Below, one piece after another: positions 53,474-62,280 of a stretch of DNA of 64,000 bases; positions within the stretch are counted from its first letter, which is position 1, and the number at the start of each line of letters is the position of its first letter. Below the pieces are notes generated by a model. That model did not search any database. It was given only the letters and a program-made list of their open reading frames with translations, and was not told where the DNA came from. The DNA comes from DATFVA01 sp963839165 (GTDB taxonomy: Bacteria; Bacteroidota; Ignavibacteria; Ignavibacteriales; Ignavibacteriaceae): contig CAWIUG010000006.1 in the NCBI GenBank assembly GCA_963839165.1, forward strand, positions 434,001-498,000. The letters are read 5' to 3'. The position numbers and the translations under genes are program-made.

Positions 53474-54172
53474 CTAGTTATCTGTTAGGATATTCAATTT
53501 CACGCTGTCAGATATCATATCATATGTTACTGCAGTGTATTTAGTATTTGCCTGAACATTTAATGCAGTTGATAAACTGACAGAAAGAGAGTCATTATAA
53601 GCAAGACCAATAACAGTATAATTTCCCGGCAGCAACGGCATAGCAGCAGAGTTGTCTCCAAGCGCTAAAGGAGCATCAAATTCGATATCCTGTGTATCAG
53701 TCCCCGCAGTATAGGTATAACCATTAAGCGTTATTCCCGGTGAACCATTGAAAAATGAAACCAGGGCGCTATCCGGATTAGTAGCAATAGGACCGGCTAT
53801 ATCTCTGAGTTTAAATCTCTCAACATCACTTGCTGAGTCAGTTCCCACAAAATATACCCTCATTTTAGCGTCTACGTCAGTCTGGAAGCTATAAGTTTTT
53901 GTTCCAGTTGCAAAATTAACAGTGATATTCTTGCTTCCGGCCGGAATGTCAATCATGCTTGTCTCTGTTGCATATCCGGCGCTAACAGATTTTCCATCTA
54001 TTGTAAAAGTTGCAAGTCCTGCACCAGCTACAAGATTGACGAAAGTCACCTGACTCCGTTGATCAAAGCTGGGAGGGATACTTTGTACACTTGTATCAAC
54101 ACAGCCCGGAATAAAAAATATCAATCCGGAGCATAGTACTAATAGAAATTTAACCTTATCAGGTAGCCTCAT
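53474..54172 (-). CDS. DUF4397 lipoprotein
   Basis: 232 residues from the ATG at 54172, which has aaaggagg five bases upstream; an open frame before it is non-coding in my view. The signal ends at a lipobox (FFIPGC). The mature part has two DUF4397-like beta-sandwich units (SQVTFVNLVAGAGLATFTIDG... and DSALVSFFNGSPGITLNGYTY...). Surface or periplasmic lipoprotein of unknown function, upstream of the receptor and likely in the same transcript. Confidence 0.85.
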   Translation of the reverse strand: MRLPDKVKFLLVLCSGLIFFIPGCVDTSVQSIPPSFDQRSQVTFVNLVAGAGLATFTIDGKSVSAGYATETSMIDIPAGSKNITVNFATGTKTYSFQTDVDAKMRVYFVGTDSASDVERFKLRDIAGPIATNPDSALVSFFNGSPGITLNGYTYTAGTDTQDIEFDAPLALGDNSAAMPLLPGNYTVIGLAYNDSLSVSLSTALNVQANTKYTAVTYDMISDSVKLNILTDN

Positions 54173-54835
54173 ATTTCCTCCTTTAGGATAATTGAATTTA
54201 ATCATCGTGAAACTTAAACAGAGCAATTCCTGTTTTTCAGAAAATTGGAATTTTATGTTTGAGAGAATTGATTCGCCCAACTGAATTAGTAAAGGTTGCT
54301 TCATTCTCTCTCACTGCTATTTAAAAATATTTTCAAAGGGATCTGTCACTATTGAAGATCATTGAAAAATTGTTATTTATTGTGTTTATAATATTCAGAT
54401 TATAAGAACCGGGCTGATGAAAAATTTCGGGTATTGTATTTTGGACGTACGGATTCATTGCCCGCAAGAAATGATTTTCAGATAAGAAATGTACATACGA
54501 AACAGAAGCTGTAGCCAACTTACCATTAACCTCGCTAAATTTAGAAATTTAATTTACATCTGATTATTTCATAAGTCAAGAATGACATATTGAAATAATT
54601 CATTTAAGCACGATGCAAACTCTAAAAAAACCACTTCAAAGTCAAGGCTTCATATAATATTTTATAAAGTGGAATTACTTATATAACAAGGAGTTCTAAA
54701 GTTTCCTTTAAGTATAAAATTAATTAAGTGGGGTAATAAGAAGTGAAAAAAAATGTATGAGACATAACGCACGTCCTAAAAGCCTGTATTACGCACCTCG
54801 CTTTGATCTAAGTCTCATATTAAATCATTATTTTC
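54173..54835. other. 663-base gap without a supported gene
   Basis: AT-rich region between the DUF4397 and DUF6029 genes. Likely holds the promoter and long 5' leader of the DUF4397-receptor-cargo transcript and the 3' end of the DUF6029 transcript. An inverted repeat tatgagac / gtctcata (54756-54763 and 54812-54819) with a 48-base loop is present. I saw no convincing gene; short open frames here lack family features or ribosome binding sites. Confidence 0.6.
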
Positions 54836-56407
54836 TCAGAACCTGGTAAACATTTTAAATTCAATCCCGCTGAATTCCGGTTCGTACCTGCAGACGCCGC
54901 CGATGCAGATGTTTCCCGCCTGCCTTGTACCGAATAATATAGAAAGATCCGTATGGTCGCCAATTTTATAACCGAGTTGAATGAAGCTCCAGAATTTACG
55001 TACAACGTTTCCGGGCTGCGGTTCCTTCGTCTGCACCTCACTAACTACTGCAATATTGAAGCTCGGAGATCGAAGATATTCAAGGGTAACAGCATCGTCA
55101 TAATATTGCTCATTATTTAAATTTACGGTCGTCTGCTGATGTTCGATGGTAAACTTGATCGTATTTATTTCGTTGAAGTAGAATATGTTTTCAAGTATCG
55201 GGGTAACGTTTTTTGTGTCTGTATCTCTCTCTTCATTGTAGCCGAAGGCCGCAATAGTAGTCCAGTTATCATTCCAGTCGTGATGAGCCTGGGCGTATAC
55301 TTCTCTTAACTGGATCTTTGGCGCGGAATTATCATGAAGTATTTTCTTATAATAAGCGTTGTATGGTAAAGTCCTGGTTTCTCCATAATCAGCACTGAAG
55401 TATGTTTCATCGCTGAGGTTATAGCTTAGCTCAGTCTGGAAACCCTGTTCATCTGCCTGGTTCAGGGCCGATGGGTGCCGGTTAAGCAGGATATATGTAT
55501 ACTCTTTTCTTAGGGAAGGGGGAGTATTGTATATGATCGATCCGTCCTGAGAGGTAAAAGTAAAGTTATCATAATATTTGTATTCACCTGTGAAAGCGAA
55601 TGCGTCATAATAAAAATTTATACTTCCGTAAGCTGCCTGCCCTACCTTCCAGTCATTTTTATTGTAAGGTGAATAAACGGTTAGTGAAGTATCGGGATTT
55701 AACAATCTTTCCCTTACGTCACTGTTCTGCTTGAACCCGTATTCTCCGTAGAAGTCGAAATTCCAGATACTCGGCATAATCCTTACTGAGGTAAGCATCG
55801 TTCTTGCAGCGTTATCATCTGCAGGCAGATTAGCTGCATAGGATGCCCCTAATTTCAGCTGCGACGCGGCTTTATATTCAATATCGGCAGCGTGAAGTAT
55901 CTCTTCTCTTATATTTTCGGCGCTGGCAGCCATCCCCGTAAGAGCTGTAAGAGTGATTCCGCCGTACCTTGCCTGAAGTTTCGCACCGAGAAGATTGTTA
56001 TCCACCCTGATATTTCTGTCCTCGTAACTTTTCAGGACCAGACCTCTGCCGAAAAGGGCGTAAAAGTTTCCTGCAACTATTTCTCCTCCCTGCTGCGCGT
56101 CTCCTATTTCTGCTTTTATATATTTGTAGGCTATGTCGGCATACCTCATTTTTCCCCGACTAATGGCAGGACTCGGGTCATTCGGTTCGTAAGTTTCAAA
56201 CCTTATCCCTGCACCGAAAATACCTTTCTGATAATCAAGATTCAGCCAGTCCTCGAATATTTCAATATGCCTGTTTATATCATTTGAATATTCCAGCTGA
56301 TTTGAAAAACCCAATCCTTCGGGAAGAAAATTGCTTTCCTGTGCAAGAAGAACAGGAGAAATGAGAAGTAAAAATGGCGTAAGGATAAACAGTAATCTTC
56401 TAATCAT
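54836..56407 (-). CDS. DUF6029 outer-membrane protein
   Basis: 523 residues with a signal peptide (LLFILTPFLLLISPVLLAQ). The mature protein has the alternating pattern of a large beta-barrel (LSYNLSDETYFSADYGETR, IGDHTDLSILFGTR) and ends in FKMFTRF with a terminal phenylalanine. It matches the DUF6029 family of Bacteroidota outer-membrane proteins, function unknown. Near its end are two cysteines (NICIGGVCRYEPEF). Downstream of the tlpA-like gene with 29 bases between them. Confidence 0.82.
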   Translation of the reverse strand: MIRRLLFILTPFLLLISPVLLAQESNFLPEGLGFSNQLEYSNDINRHIEIFEDWLNLDYQKGIFGAGIRFETYEPNDPSPAISRGKMRYADIAYKYIKAEIGDAQQGGEIVAGNFYALFGRGLVLKSYEDRNIRVDNNLLGAKLQARYGGITLTALTGMAASAENIREEILHAADIEYKAASQLKLGASYAANLPADDNAARTMLTSVRIMPSIWNFDFYGEYGFKQNSDVRERLLNPDTSLTVYSPYNKNDWKVGQAAYGSINFYYDAFAFTGEYKYYDNFTFTSQDGSIIYNTPPSLRKEYTYILLNRHPSALNQADEQGFQTELSYNLSDETYFSADYGETRTLPYNAYYKKILHDNSAPKIQLREVYAQAHHDWNDNWTTIAAFGYNEERDTDTKNVTPILENIFYFNEINTIKFTIEHQQTTVNLNNEQYYDDAVTLEYLRSPSFNIAVVSEVQTKEPQPGNVVRKFWSFIQLGYKIGDHTDLSILFGTRQAGNICIGGVCRYEPEFSGIEFKMFTRF

Positions 56408-56436
56408 GCTCTGGTCCGGTAATTTTGCAGTGAGGT

Positions 56437-56943
56437 TTATTTATTTATTAGCTCGTCAATTTTGTTTTTCATTTTGAGCTCGTCCCCTTTCATATAACCC
56501 AAATGCGTATAGATAATGTTTCCTGATTTATCAAGTAAAACGGAGTAGGGTATATTCTGTGCATAATACTTCCGGGCTACATCTGAATTGGTATCAAGCA
56601 GTACAGGAAAAGGATAATTCTTTGACCTGACAAAAGGCTTTACTTTGGCTACCGTCCTTTCGTCATCAATCGAAATGGCAAGTACCTTCAGTCCTTTATC
56701 TTTATAAATGCTGTAGATGTCTTTATATTTTGTCATTTCTTCTATACATGGCTTGCACCACGTTGCCCAGAAACTAAGCAGAACAGGTCCCCCGCCAAGC
56801 TCATCTTTTAAGGAAACATAATCACCCTGAACATTTTCAAGCTTAAAGTCCGGGGCGCTTCTGCCTGTCTGCTCACTCTGTTCCTGAGCAAAAATAGTAA
56901 CGGCAAAAAGAATAAATACCGGCAGTAAGAAAAGTTTGTTCAT
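56437..56943 (-). CDS. TlpA-like thioredoxin (exported)
   Basis: 168 residues from the ATG at 56943 (ggag eight bases upstream). The longer frame upstream overlaps the palindromic repeat and is not coding. Signal peptide MNKLFLLPVFILFAVTIFAQ. The AhpC/TSA-type thioredoxin domain has the redox motif WCKPC (Cys 63 and 66) and the cis-Pro block QNIPYSVLLDKSG. It acts in the periplasm, probably as a disulfide reductase or oxidase for secreted proteins. Neighbours include two Omp28 proteins, also thioredoxin-like. Confidence 0.9.
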   Translation of the reverse strand: MNKLFLLPVFILFAVTIFAQEQSEQTGRSAPDFKLENVQGDYVSLKDELGGGPVLLSFWATWCKPCIEEMTKYKDIYSIYKDKGLKVLAISIDDERTVAKVKPFVRSKNYPFPVLLDTNSDVARKYYAQNIPYSVLLDKSGNIIYTHLGYMKGDELKMKNKIDELINK

Positions 56944-56976
56944 TAAGTTCTCCATATTCAAAACATGCTTAAAATA

Positions 56977-57097
56977 AAGAGGCTGTCCCGAAAGCCCGTG
57001 ATTGTCAGCCTGAACTTGTTTCAGGTTCCTGCTCTTGTTCGAAATCAATAATAAGATTCCGAAATAAATTCGGGATGATAGTTTTGAGACAGCCTCA
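56977..57097. repeat. Dispersed palindromic repeat, copy B
   Basis: About 121 bases with ends gaggctgtc (56979-56987) and gacagcctc (57088-57096), about 41 kb from copy A and sharing inner words attgtca, cctgaactt and gattccgaaataaa in the same order. It lies 11 bases beyond the stop of the T9SS gene at 57108, on the same relative side as copy A. No coding capacity. Probably a mobile or amplified element used as a terminator. Confidence 0.85.
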
Positions 57098-57107
57098 TAG
57101 TAACAGG

Positions 57108-57848
57108 TTATTTTATTAAAATCATTTTTCTTACGGTTGAAAACTGACCTGCAGAAACTTTATAGAAATAAATTCCTGAGGATAAATTTTCCGCATTAAA
57201 GTTTACACTGTAAGCGCCGGGATCCTTAACCTCATTTACCAAGGTAGTAATTTCCCTGCCTGTAATATTATAAACCTTAATATTTACATTGGCTCTATGC
57301 GGAATTGCATAGGATATAGTTGTGGCCGGGTTAAAAGGATTAGGGTAGTTCTGATCTACTTTAAAGTTTTTTACCACCTGATCCTGATCGTGAACCGCAG
57401 TTGGTTCGGTGGAAGCAATCTGATTTATTATGGTCCTGACATTAGGATTATGTGCTGTACCGATTTGTATCTGAACATGACCGTTACCCGTACTATCAGA
57501 AATTGTAAAGAAATGTACAGAAACCTCTACTGTATCTCCGGGAGGAACTGGTTCAAGTGAAAATCCGGAATTAGTAGCAACGCTGTCAAGACTGGACGGA
57601 AAGCATAGTCCATCAAAACATAACGAAGAAGCCCATCCTTCCGGAATCTGGTTTTCAGTTCGGACAACAAAAACAACCTGGTTTACACTTGAAATATTTA
57701 CTGCGTAAGTATATAGAACTAATTCCTGACCAGGCTGACCATTGATGACACTGTCGCCACGGATAATTTCCAGTTCCTGCGCGTTTACACTAAAGAAAGG
57801 AACCACCAGGCCTAGAGTCAAAAGTACTGAAAAGAAATGCTGTTTCAT
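57108..57848 (-). CDS. T9SS type A cargo protein, small
   Basis: 246 residues. Signal peptide (FFSVLLTLGLVVPFFSVNAQ), a beta-sandwich of ~120 residues with two cysteines (SSLCFDGLCFPSS), then a classic T9SS type A sorting domain from about 165 (DQNYPNPFNPATTISYAIP ... SGIYFYKVSAG ... KMILIK). The signal and sorting domain predict surface display. Function unknown. Cysteine pair and location next to TlpA suggest a disulfide-bonded protein. Confidence 0.88.
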   Translation of the reverse strand: MKQHFFSVLLTLGLVVPFFSVNAQELEIIRGDSVINGQPGQELVLYTYAVNISSVNQVVFVVRTENQIPEGWASSLCFDGLCFPSSLDSVATNSGFSLEPVPPGDTVEVSVHFFTISDSTGNGHVQIQIGTAHNPNVRTIINQIASTEPTAVHDQDQVVKNFKVDQNYPNPFNPATTISYAIPHRANVNIKVYNITGREITTLVNEVKDPGAYSVNFNAENLSSGIYFYKVSAGQFSTVRKMILIK

Positions 57849-57881
57849 GCGATTGCCTTTTACTTTGAATACTATAGAAAA

Positions 57882-57899
57882 GGGGCGCCGTAGCGCCCC
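57882..57899 (-). terminator. Terminator after the Omp28 T9SS gene
   Basis: On the minus strand, 7-bp GC-rich stem ggggcgc / gcgcccc (57882-57888 and 57893-57899), four-base loop, followed by cttttc. It lies eight bases after the stop of the Omp28-type cargo gene. Confidence 0.8.
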
Positions 57900-57906
57900 A
57901 TATTAA

Positions 57907-60006
57907 CTATTTTAATATACTCATTTTCTTGACTGAAACGAAGTCATTTGCAATCATCCTATAGATATAAACGCCTGAAGCAAGACCTGAAGCATTAACT
58001 TTCAAATCATATGAACCAACCGTTTTTACCTCGTTAACCAGGGTTGCAACTTCCCTTCCGGTTATATCATATAACTTGATAGTAACAGGTCCGTTCTGAG
58101 GTACAGTGTACTTAATACTTGTTGTAGGGTTAAACGGGTTAGGATAATTCTGTGAAAGACTAAACTGGGTCGGCATATCCACTTTAACGGTCAGTATCTG
58201 ACTGTAAGTTGAACGTCCATCCATGTCCGACTGCTTCAGCCTGTAATATAATGTGCTGTTAGTTTTACTCTCAGCTTTGTCAACATAGGTATAGTTATGG
58301 ATTTCAGTTGAAGTGCCATGTCCGTTAATAAAACCGACACTGGAGAAAATGTTTCCATCATATGATCTCTCAACTTCAAAACCATGATTATTGATTTCGC
58401 TTGCGGTAGTCCACATCAACGTAACACCTTCAGTAGAAGCTGATGCAGTGAATGAAGTAAGTTCTACAGGCAGCGGAGCAAGAGTTGTAAGATCAATCTT
58501 CGTTCCTTGTAAGACTTCTTTGTCATCATTATTCTGTATGAAAGCAACAAGTTCGCAGTTGTCAGCTACCCAGTCGTCTCCCATCGTGAAAGTCAGATTA
58601 ATATCCTGCACATCCCCGGAACTAAAATCCAGAAGGGTACCATTTTGATTGGGAGCCATAACACGGTTCACAAAGTTCAGATGTGTCTGCCCTTGCCAGT
58701 TAAACTGAATTTCTGATTCAGTCAGAGCAAGTTGTAAAACAATATTATTGTATTGAGGAGTAGTTGCTATTTTTTGTGCCCTGATAGTAAGGTTATACAC
58801 ATTACCTGTATGATCTCCATATACATTAATTGAATAAGCAGAATTCATTGGTATCCTGCTATTATAAATTGGCAGGTAATATTGATACATACTTTGGGTA
58901 CTTGAACCACCAATAACTTTTTCCTGACCATCAAATACTGCGGTAGGGAACCCGGATATACTATAATAGTTCACTCGTGCAGCAGAATATACATTTTCAA
59001 AAGGATCAGGTACTGTACTACTACTCTTGTGATGTTCTATTACGGCTACAGATTTTCCATTACTTATTAGATCATCAGCACCCATTGCAGCGCCTGGACA
59101 ATAAGGACACCAGGTGCCGGTACCAATTTCAACTAAAACCATATCCCTCGGAGTTGTGTAAGTATTGAAGTTTTTTGACATGGAATCGTTCGATGGATTC
59201 AGATCCCCCGATAGATTTGTTGTAATTGTCATTTCAAATAGTTCGTCTGCTGAAGATGCAGTATAATCGGGGAATGATACCTGTTCTTCCCCGTCCACAT
59301 CGAGGGTAACAGCGGGACAATTCTGCTGATATACTATTGACCCACCTATTTTAATTGTGCAGGTAGCATCAAATGTTTCAGAACTTGAACCAAAATTCTT
59401 TAACGTAGCCTGTGGTGTAAAGCTGGTTCCGGGAATATACTGATTGTTAATATCTATACTCTGAACCATTGCATCGTGTTCATATGGAGTAAAGAGACTA
59501 AAGTTATCAATGTACCAGTAATTTAGGTTGTATGAATAACCGCTGAAGTAAATAGAAATCTGAAAATCGGATGCCCCGACGTCACCATTATTGATTATGG
59601 CAAACACCTGGGTTGCAGGGATGCTGGCAGTCGGGTTTACAATTGACCAGACTGTATTCCACGCACCTCCGCCCGATCTTGTAGCAATTCCTATTGTATA
59701 GGGTCCGCCATAGTGATCTAGCATATGGTTAAACTTAACCTTCAATGAGGTAACCCCAGTTAAATCGATCACCGGAGAAATAACATGTGATTGACCTGTA
59801 AATGTGGGGTCATAGTTAAGTAGTAATTCCGGAGCCTGGCAGCCGGCATTATTAGAGGGGCTGGCAGACCAATTGCTTGCATGTGCGTCGATCGTCCATC
59901 CGGCAGGAGGAAAAGTTCCACTGCTGAAATCTTCGTCAAGATATGTTTGAGCAGACAAAAGAACGGGAAAAAGAAAAAGAATAAGAACGGTAAGTATGTG
60001 TTTCAT
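57907..60006 (-). CDS. T9SS cargo with choice-of-anchor J and Omp28-like thioredoxin domains
   Basis: 699 residues from the ATG at 60006 (gggtgaga upstream). Signal peptide (ILTVLILFLFPVLLSAQ), then a choice-of-anchor J-type lectin-like domain (about 20-170, LDEDFSSGTFPPAGWTIDAH), an Ig-like linker, an Omp28-related domain with a redox motif CPYC (Cys 300 and 303 in GTGTWCPYCPGAAMG), an FnIII-like segment and a T9SS type A sorting domain (SQNYPNPFNPTTSIKYTVP). The second domain is thioredoxin-like and may act on extracellular disulfides. Displayed on the cell surface. Confidence 0.9.
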   Translation of the reverse strand: MKHILTVLILFLFPVLLSAQTYLDEDFSSGTFPPAGWTIDAHASNWSASPSNNAGCQAPELLLNYDPTFTGQSHVISPVIDLTGVTSLKVKFNHMLDHYGGPYTIGIATRSGGGAWNTVWSIVNPTASIPATQVFAIINNGDVGASDFQISIYFSGYSYNLNYWYIDNFSLFTPYEHDAMVQSIDINNQYIPGTSFTPQATLKNFGSSSETFDATCTIKIGGSIVYQQNCPAVTLDVDGEEQVSFPDYTASSADELFEMTITTNLSGDLNPSNDSMSKNFNTYTTPRDMVLVEIGTGTWCPYCPGAAMGADDLISNGKSVAVIEHHKSSSTVPDPFENVYSAARVNYYSISGFPTAVFDGQEKVIGGSSTQSMYQYYLPIYNSRIPMNSAYSINVYGDHTGNVYNLTIRAQKIATTPQYNNIVLQLALTESEIQFNWQGQTHLNFVNRVMAPNQNGTLLDFSSGDVQDINLTFTMGDDWVADNCELVAFIQNNDDKEVLQGTKIDLTTLAPLPVELTSFTASASTEGVTLMWTTASEINNHGFEVERSYDGNIFSSVGFINGHGTSTEIHNYTYVDKAESKTNSTLYYRLKQSDMDGRSTYSQILTVKVDMPTQFSLSQNYPNPFNPTTSIKYTVPQNGPVTIKLYDITGREVATLVNEVKTVGSYDLKVNASGLASGVYIYRMIANDFVSVKKMSILK

Positions 60007-60087
60007 AATTCTCACCCTGATTTGGTTTAAATTTCCGGCCTGATCTTTTAGATTTAAAGCCGGGTTTATTATAGATCCGAATTTCTA

Positions 60088-60903
60088 CTAATCAACACCT
60101 GTCTGAAGAACTTCTTTCGTCTCAACGTTTTGGATGTATGCCACCGCATGAAGATGCCCGGGGTTCCAGGTTGACAGCAGATCTGTCTGCCACCCGGTGG
60201 TGGTGTCGGATAATGCTGTAAAAGGAATTCCCTCATCCGAGGGAAGAGATTTTCTCAGCACATTATAAAATACCTTTTCACCATTCGATCCCGGTGCTTC
60301 CCCGAATTCAACATCACCTTCTGTGACGATGGTATACAGAACAAGGTTATCCAGATCTAATCCTGTAAGTGTAACAGGCTGGACGTTAATATTTATGATA
60401 AAACTGCTGTCCTGAAAACTGGTTGTAACAGATATGCTGAACGAAGCGGTTGATGCTAATCTTTGATCAAGATTATCTTTTATTTTAACTGAATCGGTGG
60501 CACTGGGCCTTAGGGTTCCGTCCGCAATTAGTGTGGGAGCAAAAATTATATTGTAAAATGACATACGGTCATTGCATATGGACGTATTGGCAAGGTAAAA
60601 AGGATCATTCGGCGATGGAAAGTTTGTCGGGAACTTAACTACAGCAATCTTATTTTTATAAGTACCGTTCTGGAGCGCCTCAATTATCTGATTGGATGTC
60701 ACGCAGGGAACACAGCTGACATTAGCAAAATCTTCAAGAAGTACCACTTTCTGAGCAGGAGTGTTTGACGGTTCCAGATTAATATTTGTATTCACTATTA
60801 CTTTACCGGCGGGGTATGAAATACTTTCCGGTGAAGTTGGGGGATTGGTGTTGCAACTATAAAAGAGAAATCCTGATAAAATTAATAGTAAAACTTTTTT
60901 CAT
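60088..60903 (-). CDS. Omp28-related lipoprotein with thioredoxin-like motif
   Basis: 271 residues. Lipoprotein signal with lipobox Cys 17 (FLFYSC). An Omp28-related domain (about 50-270) has the redox motif SCVPC (Cys 64 and 67) after VVLLEDFANV and the usual cis-Pro-like block FAPTLIADGT. Companion of the T9SS Omp28 protein downstream: one is membrane-anchored, the other secreted and displayed. Both follow the TrmB-type regulator gene on the same strand. Confidence 0.88.
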   Translation of the reverse strand: MKKVLLLILSGFLFYSCNTNPPTSPESISYPAGKVIVNTNINLEPSNTPAQKVVLLEDFANVSCVPCVTSNQIIEALQNGTYKNKIAVVKFPTNFPSPNDPFYLANTSICNDRMSFYNIIFAPTLIADGTLRPSATDSVKIKDNLDQRLASTASFSISVTTSFQDSSFIININVQPVTLTGLDLDNLVLYTIVTEGDVEFGEAPGSNGEKVFYNVLRKSLPSDEGIPFTALSDTTTGWQTDLLSTWNPGHLHAVAYIQNVETKEVLQTGVD

Positions 60904-60963
60904 ATAAAGGTAGTCCCTGCTTTTTCTAATGTATATTCCGTTTGTATCAACTTAGATCCTTAG

Positions 60964-61830
60964 CTAATTCTGCTGAGCTTCTGGAACAGTATTTTTTACC
61001 GTGTAGTTTTTTTCTATTTCCGCGAAGTCGATCCCGCTATTCCACATATGGTCGAACAATATCCGGCATGCAGCCGCAAGCTGCTTGTGCTCAATGTATA
61101 TCATTGTAAGATCGTTCGTCGTTTTAATCGGCTGCTCTAAAGGAAACATAACCTTCTCATCGTCAAAGATTAACATTTTGATAGGCAGGCTCTCAACAAT
61201 CTTCGCCTTCTCACCGTCACGGACTGACATTTTAACCGACTCATACAGCCAGTCGATTTCCTCAAGCTCGCTGAATTGATATATACCCTTGGATGACCCT
61301 CCTCTTTTCAGCAGCTTTGCCTCCTCGTCCTCCTGCTCTTTAAGCCTTTCATTGTTGTCGCTTGCGTAAGGACCTTTATTGAAGGTGAGCATCTCTACCC
61401 TGGTACCTGCAACACTCTTTATATATCTCTTGTGGATCTGGGTTTTTTCTTCCATTATTTCGATGAAGTCGAGGGGATTAATAATTGCTTTACTGTTTTC
61501 AAAGATGGGGGTAAAAACTTCGGTTAGCTGATCTATCAGTTTCCGCTTCTGGTTTAGTTCGTTCTTGTACGTTTCGTAAATTCTTTCCATCGCAAGCTTC
61601 GGTTCAACAGCTTCATACATTTTATTCTTGCCGAGTTTCTTTTCAATACAGATATTCCTGCTGACCATCTTGTTCAGGACTTCGTAAATTTTTGTCCTGG
61701 GAATATCTACTACTTTCTGTAGATCTGAAGCTGTGAACATTCTCCCGCTTAATAGGGTTATATAAATTTTGGCTTCCCTCTCGGTGAGACCGAATTCCAT
61801 GAAATCCTGCAGGTACTTCGAATTATCCAC
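60964..61830 (-). CDS. TrmB-family transcriptional regulator
   Basis: 288 residues. N-terminal winged helix of the TrmB type (FGLTEREAKIYITLLSGRMFTASDLQKVVDIPRTKIYEVLNKMVS), then a coiled-coil-like linker and a C-terminal effector domain (about 110-275, no sugar-binding motif that I recognise). TrmB regulators are best known in archaea, sensing sugars; bacterial members exist. It is transcribed in the same direction as the Omp28/T9SS genes and may control them. GGGTA repeats lie over its promoter. Confidence 0.9.
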   Translation of the reverse strand: MDNSKYLQDFMEFGLTEREAKIYITLLSGRMFTASDLQKVVDIPRTKIYEVLNKMVSRNICIEKKLGKNKMYEAVEPKLAMERIYETYKNELNQKRKLIDQLTEVFTPIFENSKAIINPLDFIEIMEEKTQIHKRYIKSVAGTRVEMLTFNKGPYASDNNERLKEQEDEEAKLLKRGGSSKGIYQFSELEEIDWLYESVKMSVRDGEKAKIVESLPIKMLIFDDEKVMFPLEQPIKTTNDLTMIYIEHKQLAAACRILFDHMWNSGIDFAEIEKNYTVKNTVPEAQQN

Positions 61831-62119
61831 TTTGTAATTTACTTTAATTTACCATTCAGGGGTATCAATTTAATCTATTAACCCTCCAATGGGGGTACAA
61901 CTTAAGGAAAAGCAGGGTATCTGTCAAGAATTGTTTTTTAAAGTATATTCATTTTAAGGGAATCCTGAAAACTGGATCTCTTATTAATTTCTTTGAATTT
62001 TCAGATTCCGGGGATTAATATCAAATAGTAGCTTTCTGGGATTCGCTCTTAACACCCAGGCTAAATTGGGAGCGTAATACTTTTATAAAGTTTAGGAACT
62101 CGTGGAAGTCAAGTAAGTA
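61831..62119. other. Upstream region of the TrmB-type gene
   Basis: Gene-free. On the minus strand it has a TTGACA element (61927-61922) and, 17 bases downstream, TAAGTT (61904-61899), a plausible promoter about 70 bases before the TrmB start. GGGTA-type direct repeats sit at 61860-61866, 61892-61897 and 61915-61921, the last inside the promoter spacer. The rest is AT-rich with no other structure seen. Confidence 0.5.
61899..61927 (-). promoter_or_regulatory. Putative sigma-70-like promoter of the TrmB-type gene
   Basis: TTGACA followed by 17 bases and TAAGTT on the minus strand. The -35 is a perfect match, the -10 is poor. A GGGTATC repeat lies in the spacer and GGGGTA at the expected start, which would suit autorepression. 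Confidence 0.35.
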
Positions 62120-62174
62120 GAACGTTTTCAGAACGTTTTCAGAACGCATTCGGAACGTTTTCAGAACGTTTTCA
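62120..62174. repeat. Five tandem 11-bp units built on AACGTT
   Basis: Five head-to-tail 11-base units with consensus gaacgttttca (62120-62130, 62131-62141, 62142-62152, 62153-62163, 62164-62174). The middle unit is diverged (gaacgcattcg); the other four are identical. Each contains the self-complementary AACGTT except the middle one. The 11-base period keeps the sites on one face of the helix, the layout expected of a cooperative protein-binding array. It lies 290 bases upstream of the TrmB-type gene and just past the terminator of the M36-like gene. Confidence 0.85.
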
Positions 62175-62231
62175 GATAGTTGTTATCCGGTATTTATATC
62201 GGAAGTCGTTGCCCGGGATGAATTAATAAAA

Positions 62232-62256
62232 AAAGGCGCCGTGAGCCGGCGCCTTT
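62232..62256 (-). terminator. Terminator after the M36-like T9SS gene
   Basis: On the minus strand, perfect 9-bp stem aaaggcgcc / ggcgccttt (62232-62240 and 62248-62256), seven-base loop, extended by T. It lies 24 bases after the stop of the gene. Confidence 0.88.
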
Positions 62257-62280
62257 CATCAAAGACTATTTCTTAGATGA

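Noticed and set aside
54333..54518. 61-residue open frame in the gap before the receptor operon
   Set aside because: No ribosome binding site, no signal or family features, asparagine/isoleucine-rich composition typical of non-coding AT-rich DNA.
56944..57048. Longer N-terminus for the TlpA-like protein
   Set aside because: The extra residues are encoded by the palindromic repeat copy B, and the signal peptide and ribosome binding site support the ATG at 56943.
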